A stretch of DNA of 25,000 nt from NCBI GenBank assembly GCA_023375785.1, contig SZWC01003845.1, positions 69,230 through 94,229 of the forward strand, given 5' to 3'. The translations under genes were made by a program, and so were the position numbers. This document shows positions 9,223 through 19,615 of this stretch, piece by piece. The notes below the pieces were generated by a model. It saw only the letters and a list, made by a program, of their open reading frames with translations, did not search any database and had not been told where the DNA came from. Source of the stretch: Penium margaritaceum. Lineage: Eukaryota > Streptophyta > Zygnematophyceae > Desmidiales > Peniaceae. Position 1 is the stretch's first letter. Each line of letters starts with the position of its first letter.

Positions 9223-9776
9223 TGTTACGTCCCTGATGTACACAAGTCCCTAAATCTCATGAGTGGGCATTTCTGTCCTTACATTCATGGCGCACCGCGC
9301 GGTGACTTCAGGATTATTCCACTGTTCGGCCAAAGAAATTCTGGCGAACTGCCCCGACCTCCGGTGTTCCGTTCCTGAAGTTTCTGACAACTTCGACCAC
9401 CTTCCAGAATGGTCAAAAAGAAGTGTTGCAAACCATATCGATGTTATGATATCGTTTGATCAACTTCTTGACGACGCTCGACTTTTACAAAGAAGCGTCA
9501 AGCTATTCTTGAAGCCCTCCGACTTCTCGGAAGAGCTTCTTGAATCCGCTACTCACGGCACGACCTCGTAGGCGTCGCTTGGCTTGAACGCCGACGACCC
9601 GACTTATGCCTCATTCTCATTCTTGGCATTGGATACATGTGGTCCACTCACTCAAAACTTGTCATCGAAGTACACTTACTCCTTAATACAAATTCACCAT
9701 TTGTCCAAAGCACCCGACTCGTCTTTTGTCTTGCACCTCATCCCGGTGAACCACCTACGTTCTGTTCAGCGTAACA
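9223..9776 (+). repeat. 5' LTR of the gypsy chromovirus (554 bp)
   Basis: It starts TGTTACG and ends CGTAACA, a perfect 7-bp terminal inverted repeat. Blocks such as GTTACGTCCCTGA, GCCCCGACCTCCGGTG and GCACCTCATCCC recur in order in the 3' LTR at 22713-23226, with many differences and gaps between them. Confidence 0.88.
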
Positions 9777-9778
9777 CT

Positions 9779-9790
9779 TGGTATAAGAGC
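9779..9790 (+). other. Primer-binding site of the chromovirus (initiator tRNA-Met type)
   Basis: TGGTATAAGAGC lies two bases after the LTR end. It differs by one base from the plant initiator-Met primer site TGGTATCAGAGC. Confidence 0.82.
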
Positions 9791-9843
9791 GCAACGTCGT
9801 TGGAGGGGCACGTGTCGCATTAACTACCTGGCGACAACCTCAC

Positions 9844-11116
9844 ATGAAATCTGAGCGCATCTCCACCATTCAGAAGATCGCAGAATTCACGAGGAAAATG
9901 GTGAATGGAGTGAGCGCAATCGACGACAAGCAACAGTCCCTGCCGAGTACTCCAACGATGGTGGAACCACAACACAAAAACAACAATACTCTCCAGGTGA
10001 ACCAGATAGTAGAGGCAGTCTTCGCGGTGAATGGCACAACACTAACGAACCCGACGGCCAACCCGGTGACGGAACCCTCGGGCTCGGCGAATCCTCCGTC
10101 CATGCCGCAGCTCGTTGGGACAACACCTGGCGCAGTGGGAGGTACTAGCCGACAAGCGCAAATTAACGAAACCTGTACCAACAAAGTTCAGGTTTCGAGA
10201 GCCTCAACACGCGTATGCTCCAACAACTCAACACGGCAATGGAGGAGCTTCAAGTTTCTTGTGTGCGTGAAGCAATGCTCCGCGAGAGAAATTTGCAATT
10301 TTCGAATGAACCCCAAATTTGACCGGCGCTCCTTGAGCCGTTCGATCCCGCAAACTCCAAGGGACCGATGGTCCGGATGTGGCTGATGAGTTTAAAGGTG
10401 AAGTATACTGCTACTGGGGTCAACAAGGACAAAAATTAGATTGGCCTCGCGGCCTCGCTTTTGCGTGGCACGGATTTGAGTTGGTGGTGCAATCTAAAGG
10501 CCATCCAATGGCATCAGGAGACCGGCAGAGCTGCATCAACGGCTCTCGCGATCGCTCTAACATTGTCGGTCGCATGCAAACTACGGCTGGAGTAGATAAA
10601 CCCAACGTGGTAAGACTCCCTTACGCCACCAAAAACATGGAGTGATGTCGCGCGCACTATGCTTGCTCGCTTTTGGGAAGCTGAACGAGAAGTCTGACAC
10701 ACGGTATAGACTCCAATGTTTGCGCCAACGTCTATGCCTGTTGTCCAGCGGGGCAAAGTACACTCGTCGTTTTTTGCAAAACCATCACTGGCAATGACCT
10801 CATCCCCGGAAAACTGTGTTTCTACTACTACAACGACCTGAAGTGAGATGTTTGGCAGGCAATCGCCATATGTGGCATCCAGAATGACCTTCCGTGAATG
10901 ATTGGAGCAACCGACCGCATCGAGAGCGCCAACTACAATGCTCGGATGCAAGAATCCAACGGCTGGCAACCCCAACGCCACAATCCTCATCGTGGCGGAG
11001 GGAGGTCGCAGTCGGCGGAAACCTCGTCCCCGATGGAGATCGACTCCGTCGATCAGCGCGATCAACGCCTTTGCTGGACTTGCAAAAAACCTGGTCACAT
11101 TTCACGCGAATGTTGA
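9844..11116 (+). pseudogene. Gypsy chromovirus gag, frameshifted
   Basis: Gag builds the particle and binds RNA. An ATG at 9844 opens 180 codons of a polar, Thr/Pro/Asn-rich N-terminal region. The capsid-like core then continues in another frame from about 10338 (PFDPANSKGP followed by MVRMWLMSLKVKY). A TAA-type break follows near 10436, and further shifts occur through the poorly preserved middle. At the C-terminus an intact CCHC zinc knuckle (C-WT-C-KKPG-H-ISRE-C) lies at 11072-11113, immediately followed by TGA. Knuckle and core are in different frames, so at least two shifts separate them. The identification rests on the knuckle, the FDP-type core and the position after the primer site. 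Confidence 0.72.
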
Positions 11117-11289
11117 AAGCGACAAAAGCAAGCCAAAAAGGGGGGACGTCGTTTAAAATGAGTGAGGAGTCAAAAAATGGCAAGGGGCAGGAGTAGACGG
11201 CGAGGCTCCTGTCCGGTCAGAAAAATCTGTGCCGATCGACCGTCCATCTGAGCGGCTCATATCACCACAGACGAGGATTCTTGAGATTG

Positions 11290-11670
11290 CAAAGTTCGAC
11301 GAGGGGTACGAGGACGTCCAACCAGTGATACTGCTACGAGTGCAACCAAGGGGTTGCAGAATTTGACACTATGGATGGAGGAGCTTCTTACAGTTTTGTC
11401 AGCAATAACATGGTTCGGAAGCTGGGTTTGCAGATCAAACCGGGAGTTTTCGGAGGGAAAGCTGTCGATGGATGACTGCAGATCCGTTGACTTTGCCAAC
11501 CACTCCGGCTGCAAATCGGAGATTTGGAAGGCGTAACGGTCTGGAGGAATTGCCCAATGAGCGATCACAAAATTATCCTCAGACGAGAATTTCTATATCT
11601 GCACAACTTGCAGATTGATTGGAGCAGCAAAGAATTCTACGTGATCATTAATGGTAGAAAGTGACACCTG
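11290..11670 (+). pseudogene. Gypsy chromovirus protease remnant
   Basis: A retropepsin-like aspartic protease normally cleaves the polyprotein. The active-site triplet appears as D-G-G-A (codons 11374-11385) in the context GGASYSFVSNNMVRKLGL, where D-S/T-G-A is expected; the Asp is kept but the Ser/Thr is Gly. Downstream text such as VFGGKAVDG and ILRREFLYLHNLQIDW fits the rest of the domain. Two TGA codons lie within about 20 codons after VDG. The fragment is inactive as written. Confidence 0.65.
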
Positions 11671-11721
11671 CCTCTTGTTGAACGACCCACGACACAGCAG
11701 GGGTTACAGAAAGCAGCAGAG

Positions 11722-12600
11722 GTGAAAGCAACAGAGGAAGTTGCGACTGCTACGAAAAGCCATCCGATCTCTCTGGACGTGGCCAAGCACTACCTGAAAC
11801 GCAACGCTCAAGCATGGCTAGTCCATGTTGAAGCAAGAGAAGCGGAAGAAATCGCATGCGGAAGCAACACCGGCGGCATCGACCTTAGCAAAGTTTACAG
11901 CTGTACCGCAAGAGTTTGCAGAGCTCATCGAGGAGTTTGAAGGGGTTTATCCCGACAAACTACCTCGAGAGCTACTAGCGCAATGCAACATGGACCATCA
12001 CATCCACCTGAAGCCGGGCAGCGGATCGACGATAAAGGGGACCTATTGGATGAGCAGCCACGAGCTGGCCGAACTCAAGAAGCAGCTGGATGAGATGCTT
12101 GGGCAGGGGTTTATCTGACCCTCCATGTCACCCTATGCACCACCCGTACTTTTTCGTGAAAAGGAAAAATGGAGAGATGCAGATGTGTGTGGATTACCGT
12201 GCGTTGAACGACATCACCATCAAGAACTGCTGTCCCCTTCACTGAGCAAATGAACTTTCGACCAACTCAGTGGAGCCCAGATTTTCTGCAAAATCAACCT
12301 ACGCACTGGCTATTATCGCATTCGCGTATCAGATACGGTCACTTCGATTTCACGGTTATGTCACTCGGACTCACAAATGCCCCTGCAACATTTATGTCAA
12401 GGCGGTGCTACTTGAAACACCGACGATGCATCGTCCGCACCGACCACCATGCCCTAAAACATCTCGACTCAACCAAAACAGAGCCATCGACAAACTCGAT
12501 GGATGGAGATCCTCGAGTCCAACTTCGACTACGACATCGAGTATCGGCCTGGAAAAACAAGTACCGCGGATGCCCTAATTTGATGGCCGAGATCAGCATG
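11722..12600 (+). pseudogene. Gypsy chromovirus RT-RNase H with internal deletion removing the catalytic core
   Basis: The start of reverse transcriptase is clear: FPDKLP-like YPDKLPRELL, then LKPGSGSTIKGTYWMS, HELAELKKQLDEMLGQGFI and a TGA at 12116-12118. MQMCVDYRALNDITIKN follows in another frame, then NLRTGYYRIRVSD-type text in a third. From 12250 one frame reads FTVMSLGLTNAPATFM and passes without interruption into RNase H text (RCYLKHRRCIVRTDHHALKHL). The YxDD box, thumb and most of RNase H are therefore missing across an apparent in-frame junction near 12395. The RNase H end (ILESNFDYDIEYRPGK) is again in another frame. No polymerase function is possible. Confidence 0.78.
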
Positions 12601-13775
12601 TTGCTCGTCCAACGAGACCCGTACCTCGCGAGGCTGTTCGCGAAGGATTACGAGGAGTTCGGCGGGTATAACAAAACCAAGTTCATGTTCGACAACCCCT
12701 ATTGGCGATGGCGCTTCACTCGCTAGGTCACTGTTCCTCCGAACAAGGAGTTACGACGAATGCCATTGAAGGAGTGCCATGACACCGGGCCAGGTGGACA
12801 CTTTGGCACGGACAAGGCGCTCTAGAAGCTGGCAAAATACCACTGGTGGGAGAAAATGTAAACCAACGTGGTAGCCTTTTGCAGATCATGGGACACATGT
12901 CAGCAGAAAAAATCTCGTCGCACTAGGCCATCTAGTCTCCTCCAACCCTTACCTGTTCCAACTAAATCGTGGGCTGACATCTTGACAGGACTGCCCGCCA
13001 CCCCCAAGGGTTATGACGCCATCCTCGTTGTAGTGGAAAGACTCTCCATATCGCACTTCATTCTGACAACGACCACCGTCACTGTAGAAGGGAGAGAATG
13101 ATTGTTTCTAAATCAAATCGTACGGCTACACGGAGTGCGGTGTACCATCATCCGCGACCAAGACGGCCGATCACCAGTCATTTTTGGCAAGAATTGATGA
13201 CACGCTATGGCAAACGGATCCAGCTATCAACGGCGTTCCATCCTAAGACCGACAAACAAACCGAGTGAACCTACCAAACGCTCCAACTTCTCCAGACTTT
13301 ATGCGAGCCATAGGACATTGTTTAGGGAGCAGAAGTACCGACCGCCAAACTCGCATATAACTCCGTCACTTCCACCGCAACAAGTAAATTACATTTCAAG
13401 GTGGTGTAAGGAAAAATTCCTGCAACACCAGTTGGATTGCAGATTCAACGCAACATTCCCGCATTTGACATCCACCGATGCAATTTCACCAACATCTCGG
13501 AGGAAACGCATCGGACCCTTGCAAAGACAGAAGCAACTATGAAGGAGACAATGGATTGAAATTACAGCAATTACGTGTTTAGACCTGGCAATCGCGCCCT
13601 CCTCAGCTCAACGAACATCAAACTCAAAGGATAGCACTTCGTGTAGCTCAAAGCCCGGTGGTTCAGAACGTTTGAGATCAAGCAAATGCAAACCCCATTC
13701 GACGCTCGACTTCGACTCCCAGACAACATGGTGATCCACCTCATCTTCCACATCGGCAAGCTGAAGCACTATCGA
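12601..13775 (+). pseudogene. Gypsy chromovirus integrase, multiply disrupted, cut by copia-2
   Basis: Integrase inserts element cDNA into the genome. The zinc-binding region is recognisable: His of ECHDTG (12778), His of GGHFGTDKAL, then C-RSWDT-C at 12880-12900, separated by in-frame TAG and TAA. The catalytic core follows: WADILTGLPATPKGYDAILVVVERL at about 12973-13050, TIIRDQDGRS near 13147, and AFHPKTDKQTE in a shifted frame near 13230-13265. The C-terminal region (RPGNRALLSS, then NMVIHLIFHIGKLKHYR) ends exactly at the copia-2 insertion point. Stops of all three kinds and several frameshifts are present. The expected continuation, the chromodomain, lies at 22475. Confidence 0.82.
13771..13775. 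repeat. Target-site duplication of copia-2, left copy (ATCGA)
   Basis: ATCGA precedes the left LTR and is repeated at 22475-22479 after the right LTR. Collapsing one copy restores the chromovirus reading frame from the integrase tail into the chromodomain. Confidence 0.93.
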
Positions 13776-14617
13776 TGTTGGTTTCTCCATGTCTCTCGTT
13801 GTACTCTGTTGTGTCCTCCCGGCTAACCTACATTGGAGTGCAGATGACTGACAGCGAGACTTGATGCCGCTGGAGTGTCGTCCAGCGCAGCCGACGCACG
13901 CTGAGGCCTGCTCGCAGTTCGCTGGAGTCTCCTCCCTACGTCAACGTGCTCAGCTCCATCGGCAGGCCTCCTTGGCAGTCGAGCCGCCGGCGGTCACTGC
14001 CTCCGGAGAGGTCGTCTGCATGCTTGTGGTGCTGGATCTGACTGTGTTGTTTTGTCTATATCATCATGCTCTGCCTAGGGTCCATTTTTCCATATTGCAG
14101 GGTATTGTTTGGCACATTGGACCAGCGTAGGCACTGCCTGGGTTCGGGCAGTCATAACTCTTTGCTGGTATTTTCTAGCTGTTTCTGACCGCAAGGCTGC
14201 CTTTGCTGCGTTGGTATTATGCTATGGTCCAATTCTCAGGCAAAACGGATGACGCCCGGTTTGGGTTGTCCCCCGTCTGGCAGGCCTCACCGAGAAAACC
14301 TGCCAACCTGAAAATAGAGTTGTTTTCTGATTGCCTAGTGATCTGAGTAACAAGCTCTACAGAGCTGGGGGGGAGCTAGAACTTGGAGGGGTCTCCCATT
14401 GTTTTTTATTCTTGATTGCTAATCAGTCACTTCCAGTTTTCAACTGCTTTCTGGCGCTAACACCGGCGCGCGCATCTCTGAGTAACAAACTCGTCGCTTA
14501 CAGACTTAGACTCTAAAGCAGCAGAATGAGGAGGCAGCAGACTTAAGCAACGAGCGTGGAGGCCCGCACGCTGTATGAACAACACTACTGCCGCAACCTG
14601 CTGCATAGATTCTGGCT
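13776..14617 (+). repeat. 5' LTR of copia-2 (842 bp)
   Basis: It begins TGTTGG and ends ATTCTGGCT, where the primer site starts. Long stretches match the 3' LTR exactly (for example around 13960-14010 and 14110-14160). The 3' end is CT rather than CA; the boundary is fixed independently by the target duplication at the other LTR and by the primer site here. Confidence 0.93.
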
Positions 14618-14630
14618 TGGTATTAGAGCC
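14618..14630 (+). other. Primer-binding site of copia-2 (initiator tRNA-Met type)
   Basis: TGGTATTAGAGCC directly follows the LTR. It differs from the plant initiator-Met primer site TGGTATCAGAGCC by one C-to-T change. Confidence 0.88.
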
Positions 14631-16005
14631 AGAACATAGCAGCAGCAGCAGAAGACTGGCGTACAGGTGCCAAACAACGCAGGCGGACCTCCATATGCGC
14701 CCGTGTAGGGGAAATGTTGCCGGATTTTTTCCGGCAGCATTGACCCGCCTGGTGGCGGCGTCAGATGTTTCCCACGGCCACTGGGCCAGGGGAAATGCTC
14801 CCGAATTTTTTTGGCAGCACTTACCCCCACGCTTGACGTGAGGAGGTGAGTGGCAAGCCACGTTTGACATCAACGAACGACGACGCACGTCACCCAGGTG
14901 TAGTGACTGGCACTAGCAAGCAGCAGTAGCTGCCTCCAACAGTAGTAGCGGCAGGTAACTATAACGAGCAGTGGCAGCAGCAGCAAGCCGCAACTACGTG
15001 CACCAGTAGCAGCGGTCTGCAGCAGCAGCTCACAGTAGTAGCAGCTTACAGTAGCAGCAGCCTGCATCAGCTGTCAATAGCAGCAGCAGCAGCAACAGCC
15101 CCCAGTGGCAAGTAGCAGCAGCGGCCAGCAGTTGCAACAGCAGCAACCGGCTGGAGCAGCAGTAGCAGTAGCAAGCTGCTACTTCCTGCTGCCCAAAGCT
15201 AGTCGCGAGCAACAAGCTGCAGGCAGCGACCTCGCTGCTCGATGTAAGCAACATCCAGTTGGCAACAAGCAGCGAGCGTGCTGCTCGCTGTCCGTTGCCC
15301 ATGGTGAGCAACGAACTCGCTGAGTAGAAAGAGGCAAAAAAACAAAACACACACTAGAAAAAATCCCCCACCTCGTCAATAGCTGCCTTAGCTGCTCCAA
15401 CAGCCACAGCAGCAGCAACAATAGTAGCATCAGCAGCAACAGCAGAAGCCGCAGCTGTAGCAGCTACAGCAGCACCTACAACAGTAGCAGCAACAGCAAC
15501 AGTAGTAGCAGTAGCAGCTGCATCAACAGGAGCAGCAGCAACAGCAACAGTAGCTACTACTTCAACAGCAGCAGCCGCATCTACAACAGCAGTAGCATCA
15601 GCTGCAGCAGCAACGGCCTCAACAACAGCCGCTGCTAACGTCAGCAGCCATTTAGCTGACATCACTACTGACGTCAATGCTGACGTAATTAACCAAATAA
15701 AAAAAGCAATCCTGCAGATCCTAAACAAGCTTTGCTGAAGTCAACCTTTTTAGGCTGACAACACCGCTGACGTCACTACTGCCATCAGTAGCACAAAGGG
15801 AAAAGAAAAGGGAAGGCACCTAAAAACATGCCCACTAGTCCTAGTAGGGAAGGGTCCTCCTTTGATGGGGGGAGGCTCGTCCCCCTTTCCTACAGCAGCA
15901 GCAGCAGCAGCAGCAGTAGCAGTAGCAATTGCAAGAGAAACATCAACAGCATCAACAGCAACAGTAGGAGTAGTGGCAGTAGCGTCACCCTGCACAATCT
16001 GTTGA
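14631..16005 (+). other. CAG-rich leader of copia-2
   Basis: About 1.4 kb between primer site and gag is dominated by CAG, CAA and TAG triplets (14636-14660, 14910-15180, 15395-15640, 15890-15975). It has two hairpin units at 14704-14830 and several TGACGTCA-like motifs at 15636-15775. Open frames here read as poly-Ser, poly-Ala or poly-Gln depending on frame and strand, and none extends into gag without stops. Length, composition and hairpins parallel the copia-1 leader. Confidence 0.75.
14704..14830 (+). repeat. Two hairpin units related to the copia-1 leader repeats
   Basis: Two segments beginning GGGGAAATG lie about 81 bases apart (14708 and 14789). Each is followed by a stem-loop: TTGCCGG-ATTTTTT-CCGGCAG in the first and a weaker CTCCCGAATTTTTTTGGCAG in the second. 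On the opposite strand they give the TGCTGCC...AGCATTTCCCC pattern seen at 6293-6560. Orientation relative to each element is the same. Confidence 0.75.
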
Positions 16006-17606
16006 CAGTCCTTCTGCCTCTCTTTAGCTTGCCTCTCGGGTCTGCTTGCCGCTCTTCAGCAGCAGCTCGCAGCTTTGACACAACAGCTTGCGGCACTACA
16101 GCTGTCGCCACCCCCATTGCCGCAGTAGGCATAGTAGTAGCACTAGTAGCAGCCGCCACCACTAGTACAGCAGCCTCCCCCGCAGTAGCCACACCAATGT
16201 GAGCAAGCGTCGTTTGCTCTGCCAGGATACGTGAGCCCGGTCCTATCCTTTGCCACACAGTACCTGGTGCAACAACACACCCTACGCCAACACCAGACGG
16301 TTACATCAGTCGTAGGTCCCACTTTGGGTACCAGCCACAGGCCAAAGGACTTCCAAACCCCACCGCCACCGCTACAAGCTGGCGACCAGTTTCAGAGCTG
16401 GGAACTCAGCATCCGGATCTGGGCACATGATGAGGGCTTATGGCTCTACTACGTTTTGCCCTTCGACTCCACCGAGGCGGACCAGGTCTACGATGCCGGT
16501 CGCACTGTGCGTGCTCTCGTCCTTGTCGCCCCTCCTGCCTCACGCCTCGCCCTCGAACCCTTCCTCGGCGACCTCACCACCGGAGCCCTCCGTGACCCAG
16601 CAACGGCTTGGCACGTTCTCACTTGCCCTCATCGCCTGTACAGCAATGCTGAGACCAGCCGTCTTCTCAGGGAGTTCAAGTCCCTTCACATGGGGAAGAC
16701 CGAGACGGTCACCTCCTACTGGCAGTGTGCAGAGGACCTACTCCGCTGCCTCAGAGACGCCACGCCACCTTCCCTCTCTATGCTCCTGACCATCAAGCGC
16801 GGCGCCACTCCTTCTCCAACGTCTTCGTCCACTACTCCCACGACGTTCTCGAGGCAATGGCCACCCAGGGTACTCTCATGCCCTGGACGTACGAGCTCTT
16901 CCTCCGCATCGAGGAAGCTCGTCAGGAGTCACACATCCATCGCACGGAGTCCTTCGCCTCCCCTGCCATTGCCACTCCTGTCATCACCGCTCCTACCGTC
17001 GCGTCAGTGACCATCACCGCCCCAGCAGCAGCAGCATCCTCCGGTGCCTCCTCCTCTACCAAGAAGAACAAGAAGGGCAAGAAGGGCAAGGGCACTCAGT
17101 AGTAGACCAGCAGATATGGCAGCGCCAACCTCGTTTGCCATGGTTGTGGCTAGTCTAGACACGGATTTTACACGTGTCCGCTTCCGACTGACGAAGTTCG
17201 TGTCATCGCCACCATGCATTGCCAGCGCTAGCGCCGCCTTGCTACCAGCTCCGTAGCCGTCGCTGTTCCTATCACATCAACGCCACTCGTGACGGCCCCA
17301 ACTCAGCATCCTTCATGGCTGTCTGTACCCGCTGCTCTGTCACTGGCTTCCTCCTCTCCCTTCCTCGACTCTGGCATCATCACACCGCAGTCGGTGTACT
17401 CCGTCGGACCCTCGACACGCAAGCGCCAGCTGGAGCAGTTCATCGCCTTCCAACTCGGACTTCCTCGCCCTCCTCCCTAGGGAAGAGCGAGTTGCGTCGT
17501 TGCCAATTCCTCCCCACCCTGCATGAGAGATTCGTTGCTGCGCGCATGGCCTGTATCTCCGCCTGTCCCGCCCTGTGCCACCCTCTCTTCTCCCACTCCT
17601 CTTTGA
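16006..17606 (+). pseudogene. Copia-2 gag (coiled coil, Gln/Pro-rich tract, UBN2-like core, CCHC knuckle), disrupted
   Basis: Gag assembles the particle and packages RNA. After a TGA at 16003 the frame contains three perfect heptads at 16045-16107 (LAALQQQ, LAALTQQ, LAALQLS), a coiled coil likely used for oligomerisation. A Pro/Gln-rich tract follows in which seven codons are TAG (16126-16188). The core (FQSWELSIRIWAHDEGLW, LEPFLGDLTTGALRD) runs to about 16795. There the frame changes; NVFVHYSHDVLEAMATQG follows, then a Lys-rich tail (KKNKKGKKGKG) and a CCHC knuckle at 17136-17177 (C-HG-C-G*SR-H-GFYT-C) with a TAG inside it. More TAG codons lie at 17100, 17103, 17229 and 17478, and TGA at 17604. 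The true start is not clear, as no in-frame ATG lies near the coiled coil. Confidence 0.8.
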
Positions 17607-18962
17607 GATGATGTTGCCTGGCTAGATGAGTGGCACTCGCGGTTTGCACCTCCGTCCACTTCGTCGGCGTCGCTCGTCCACTACAATGTGACTGTCGGCA
17701 ACCTGGCCTCTCCGGTCCAGGATGCGTCAGAGACCTGGATCATCGACTCCGGGGCCACGCATCACATGACGGCCTTGCGTAAGGCCTTCAGTGTGCTTGG
17801 TCCCGTCACATATGTCACCAGGGTTCGGACGGGATCTGGTCTTGTCTTGCCCGTTTGTGGTGTCGGCGTTGTTCGTTTCCGTGGTTCTGCAGGTGAAGTC
17901 TTCTTGACTGATGTTCTCTTCATCCCTGGCCTTGAGCTCAGCCTCCTGTCTTTCACCTCCCTTGATCACATGAGCATGGGCGTTTTACATTCACGTGGCG
18001 TGGGTACTGTGTTGCTGCGTCCGTCTGGTCGTGTCTTCTTGCATGCCACCGCCCGCGGCAACTTGTGGCATGTACCGCACCTGTCTGCTCCCACCTTTGT
18101 CACCTCTTCGTCAACCGACACTGGCCACGTATTTTTCACTCGCACATTGTCTCCACAGCACACGCGTCTTCTGCATCGCCGCCTCTATCACGTCCACTCT
18201 GCCGCTATTGATAGCATCCTTCGCATACAGCCAGCCACGGGTCTTGACTTAGCCTCCTTTCCTCTGCCGAGCCCCACTGAGTGCATCGATTGTGCTCAGA
18301 GCAAGATGCACCGCTCCACCTACCCCCTCTCTGCCTCTCGAGCATCCGCCCCGCTCGACCTCGTCCACTCTGTTGTTATGGGTCCTCTCATGACAGAGTC
18401 TGTCATCGAGCACGGTCATTACGTTCTGACCCTTACGGACGACTACCCTCGGTATCGCTGGGTTTTCCGCCTGTGGCAAAAAAGGAACGTCGCACCCACC
18501 ATTCGGGATTGGCTTGTCCACGCTGAATGCGAGTGTGGCCGCTTTCTCCGCCGCTTCTGCTCAGATTGTGGGGGCGAGTTTCTGGGGGAAACCACTCTTT
18601 TCCTTGCCTCCCATGGTGTCCATCATGAGGTGTCGGCGCCTTACACACCCGTCCAAAACGGGGTCTCTGAGCGGTGGAACCGCACCATGGCCGACGCCGT
18701 CTGTACCATGCGGGTCGAATCCGACCCCTCTGACGGCTTCTACTTTAAGGCCATGACCTACATGACATGGGTCTGGAACCGGATTCCCCATGGACCCATT
18801 CCTCGTCAGTCCACCCCATACCAACATTGGTGTGGAGAACGTGCCGACTTGCATCCATCCTGTGTCTGGGGCTGCGTCGCCATTGTCTGGTTGCCTGTCC
18901 CGCACCATGGTGGCAAGCTCGACCCTCGCGGTCTCCCGTGCACCTTCCTCGGTGTCTCCCGT
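17607..18962 (+). pseudogene. Copia-2 protease and integrase (longest uninterrupted part of pol)
   Basis: This is an open stretch of 452 codons with no stop. The protease active site WIIDSGATHHMT has its catalytic Asp at 17745-17747. A GAG-pre-integrase zinc region follows (HRRLYH and, downstream, ECIDCAQSK). The integrase core then shows Asp at 18357 (LDLVHS), Asp at 18564 (SDCGGEF, where SDNGGEF is usual) and Glu at 18669 (NGVSERWNRTM). The last two are 34 residues apart, one short of the usual 35 for copia. PYTPVQNGVSER is the family hallmark. It ends at LGVSR followed by TAG at 18963. Being part of a gag-pol polyprotein, it has no start of its own. Catalytic residues look intact, but gag upstream and RT downstream are broken. 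Confidence 0.9.
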
Positions 18963-19183
18963 TAGTCAAAAGCCTGGCAATTTTAGGATCCCGCCCGCCG
19001 TTGTATTGTCGAGTCCCGGGATACCCTCTTCTTTGAGGACCCGTTTCCCCATGACCTCGTTCGCTCAGACGTGTCGATGTTCCTCCCGTCGCGTGGGGGA
19101 GTGGTAACTCCGTCCTCCGTCTTTCCGCGTCCGGGTGTCCATCGCCTGCCTCCACGGACCCACTTTTTCCGGCCGCCCAGTCC
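18963..19183 (+). pseudogene. Copia-2 integrase C-terminal region and linker, disrupted
   Basis: The frame continues past TAG at 18963 and TAG at 18984 as DPARRCIVESRDTLFFEDPFPHDL, the standard copia segment after the integrase core. It then becomes Pro/Ser/Arg-rich. The reading frame used by the following repeat and RT differs, so a shift lies between about 19090 and 19184. Confidence 0.75.
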
Positions 19184-19615
19184 GTGTCCGCTAGCCCCTC
19201 AAGGCCGGCTTCCCCGTCTGTGGCCGCCAGCCCCTCAGGGCCGGCTTCCCCGTCTGTGGCCGCCAGCCCCTTAGAGCCGGCTACCCCGTCGGTGAACGTC
19301 AGCCCCTCACGGCCGGCTGCCCCGTCTGTGTTTGCCAATCCCTCGAGGCCGGTTGCCCCGCTCGTGTCTGATAACCCCTCATGGCCGGCTACCCCGTCTG
19401 TGTCCGCCAGCCCCTCGGGGCCGACTGCCCCGCCCATGTCCGTTAGCCCCTCAGGGCCGGCTTCCCCATTTGAAGACGTCAGCCCCTTGGGGCTGGCTGC
19501 CCCGTCCGTGTCTGCCAGCCCCTTAGGGTCGGCTGCCCCATCTGTGTCTGCCCGCCCCTCCGGGCCAGTCGCCCCATCTACGTCTGTCGGCCCCTCAAAG
19601 CAGGCTTCCCCGTCC
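19184..19615 (+). repeat. Coding minisatellite, 12 copies of 36 bp, in the copia-2 integrase-RT linker
   Basis: Twelve consecutive 36-base units (first 19184-19219, last 19580-19615; a partial unit follows) share the form GTGTCCGCCAGCCCC...GGCCGGCTGCCCCGTCT. In the frame that leads into RT they encode a 12-residue Ser/Pro/Ala repeat of the type VSASPSGPAAPS. All units keep the length of 36, so the frame is preserved. Copies differ at several positions. The antisense frame over the region is only the mirror of this repeat. Confidence 0.95.

Noticed and set aside
15354..15728. 124-codon Ala/Val/Thr-rich minus-strand frame, and poly-Ser frame at 15828-16202
   Set aside because: Both are translations of CAG-type repeats in non-gag frames of the copia-2 leader, with no domain.
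15890..16100. Coiled-coil-like text on the minus strand (PERQAKERQKDCQQIVQ)
   Set aside because: Attractive by eye, but the plus-strand frame has perfect heptads directly continuous with gag; the antisense reading has no continuation into a known domain.
18745..19437. 230-codon minus-strand frame with GLEGLADTDGAA-like repeats
   Set aside because: It is the antisense of the 36-bp minisatellite and of integrase coding sequence.
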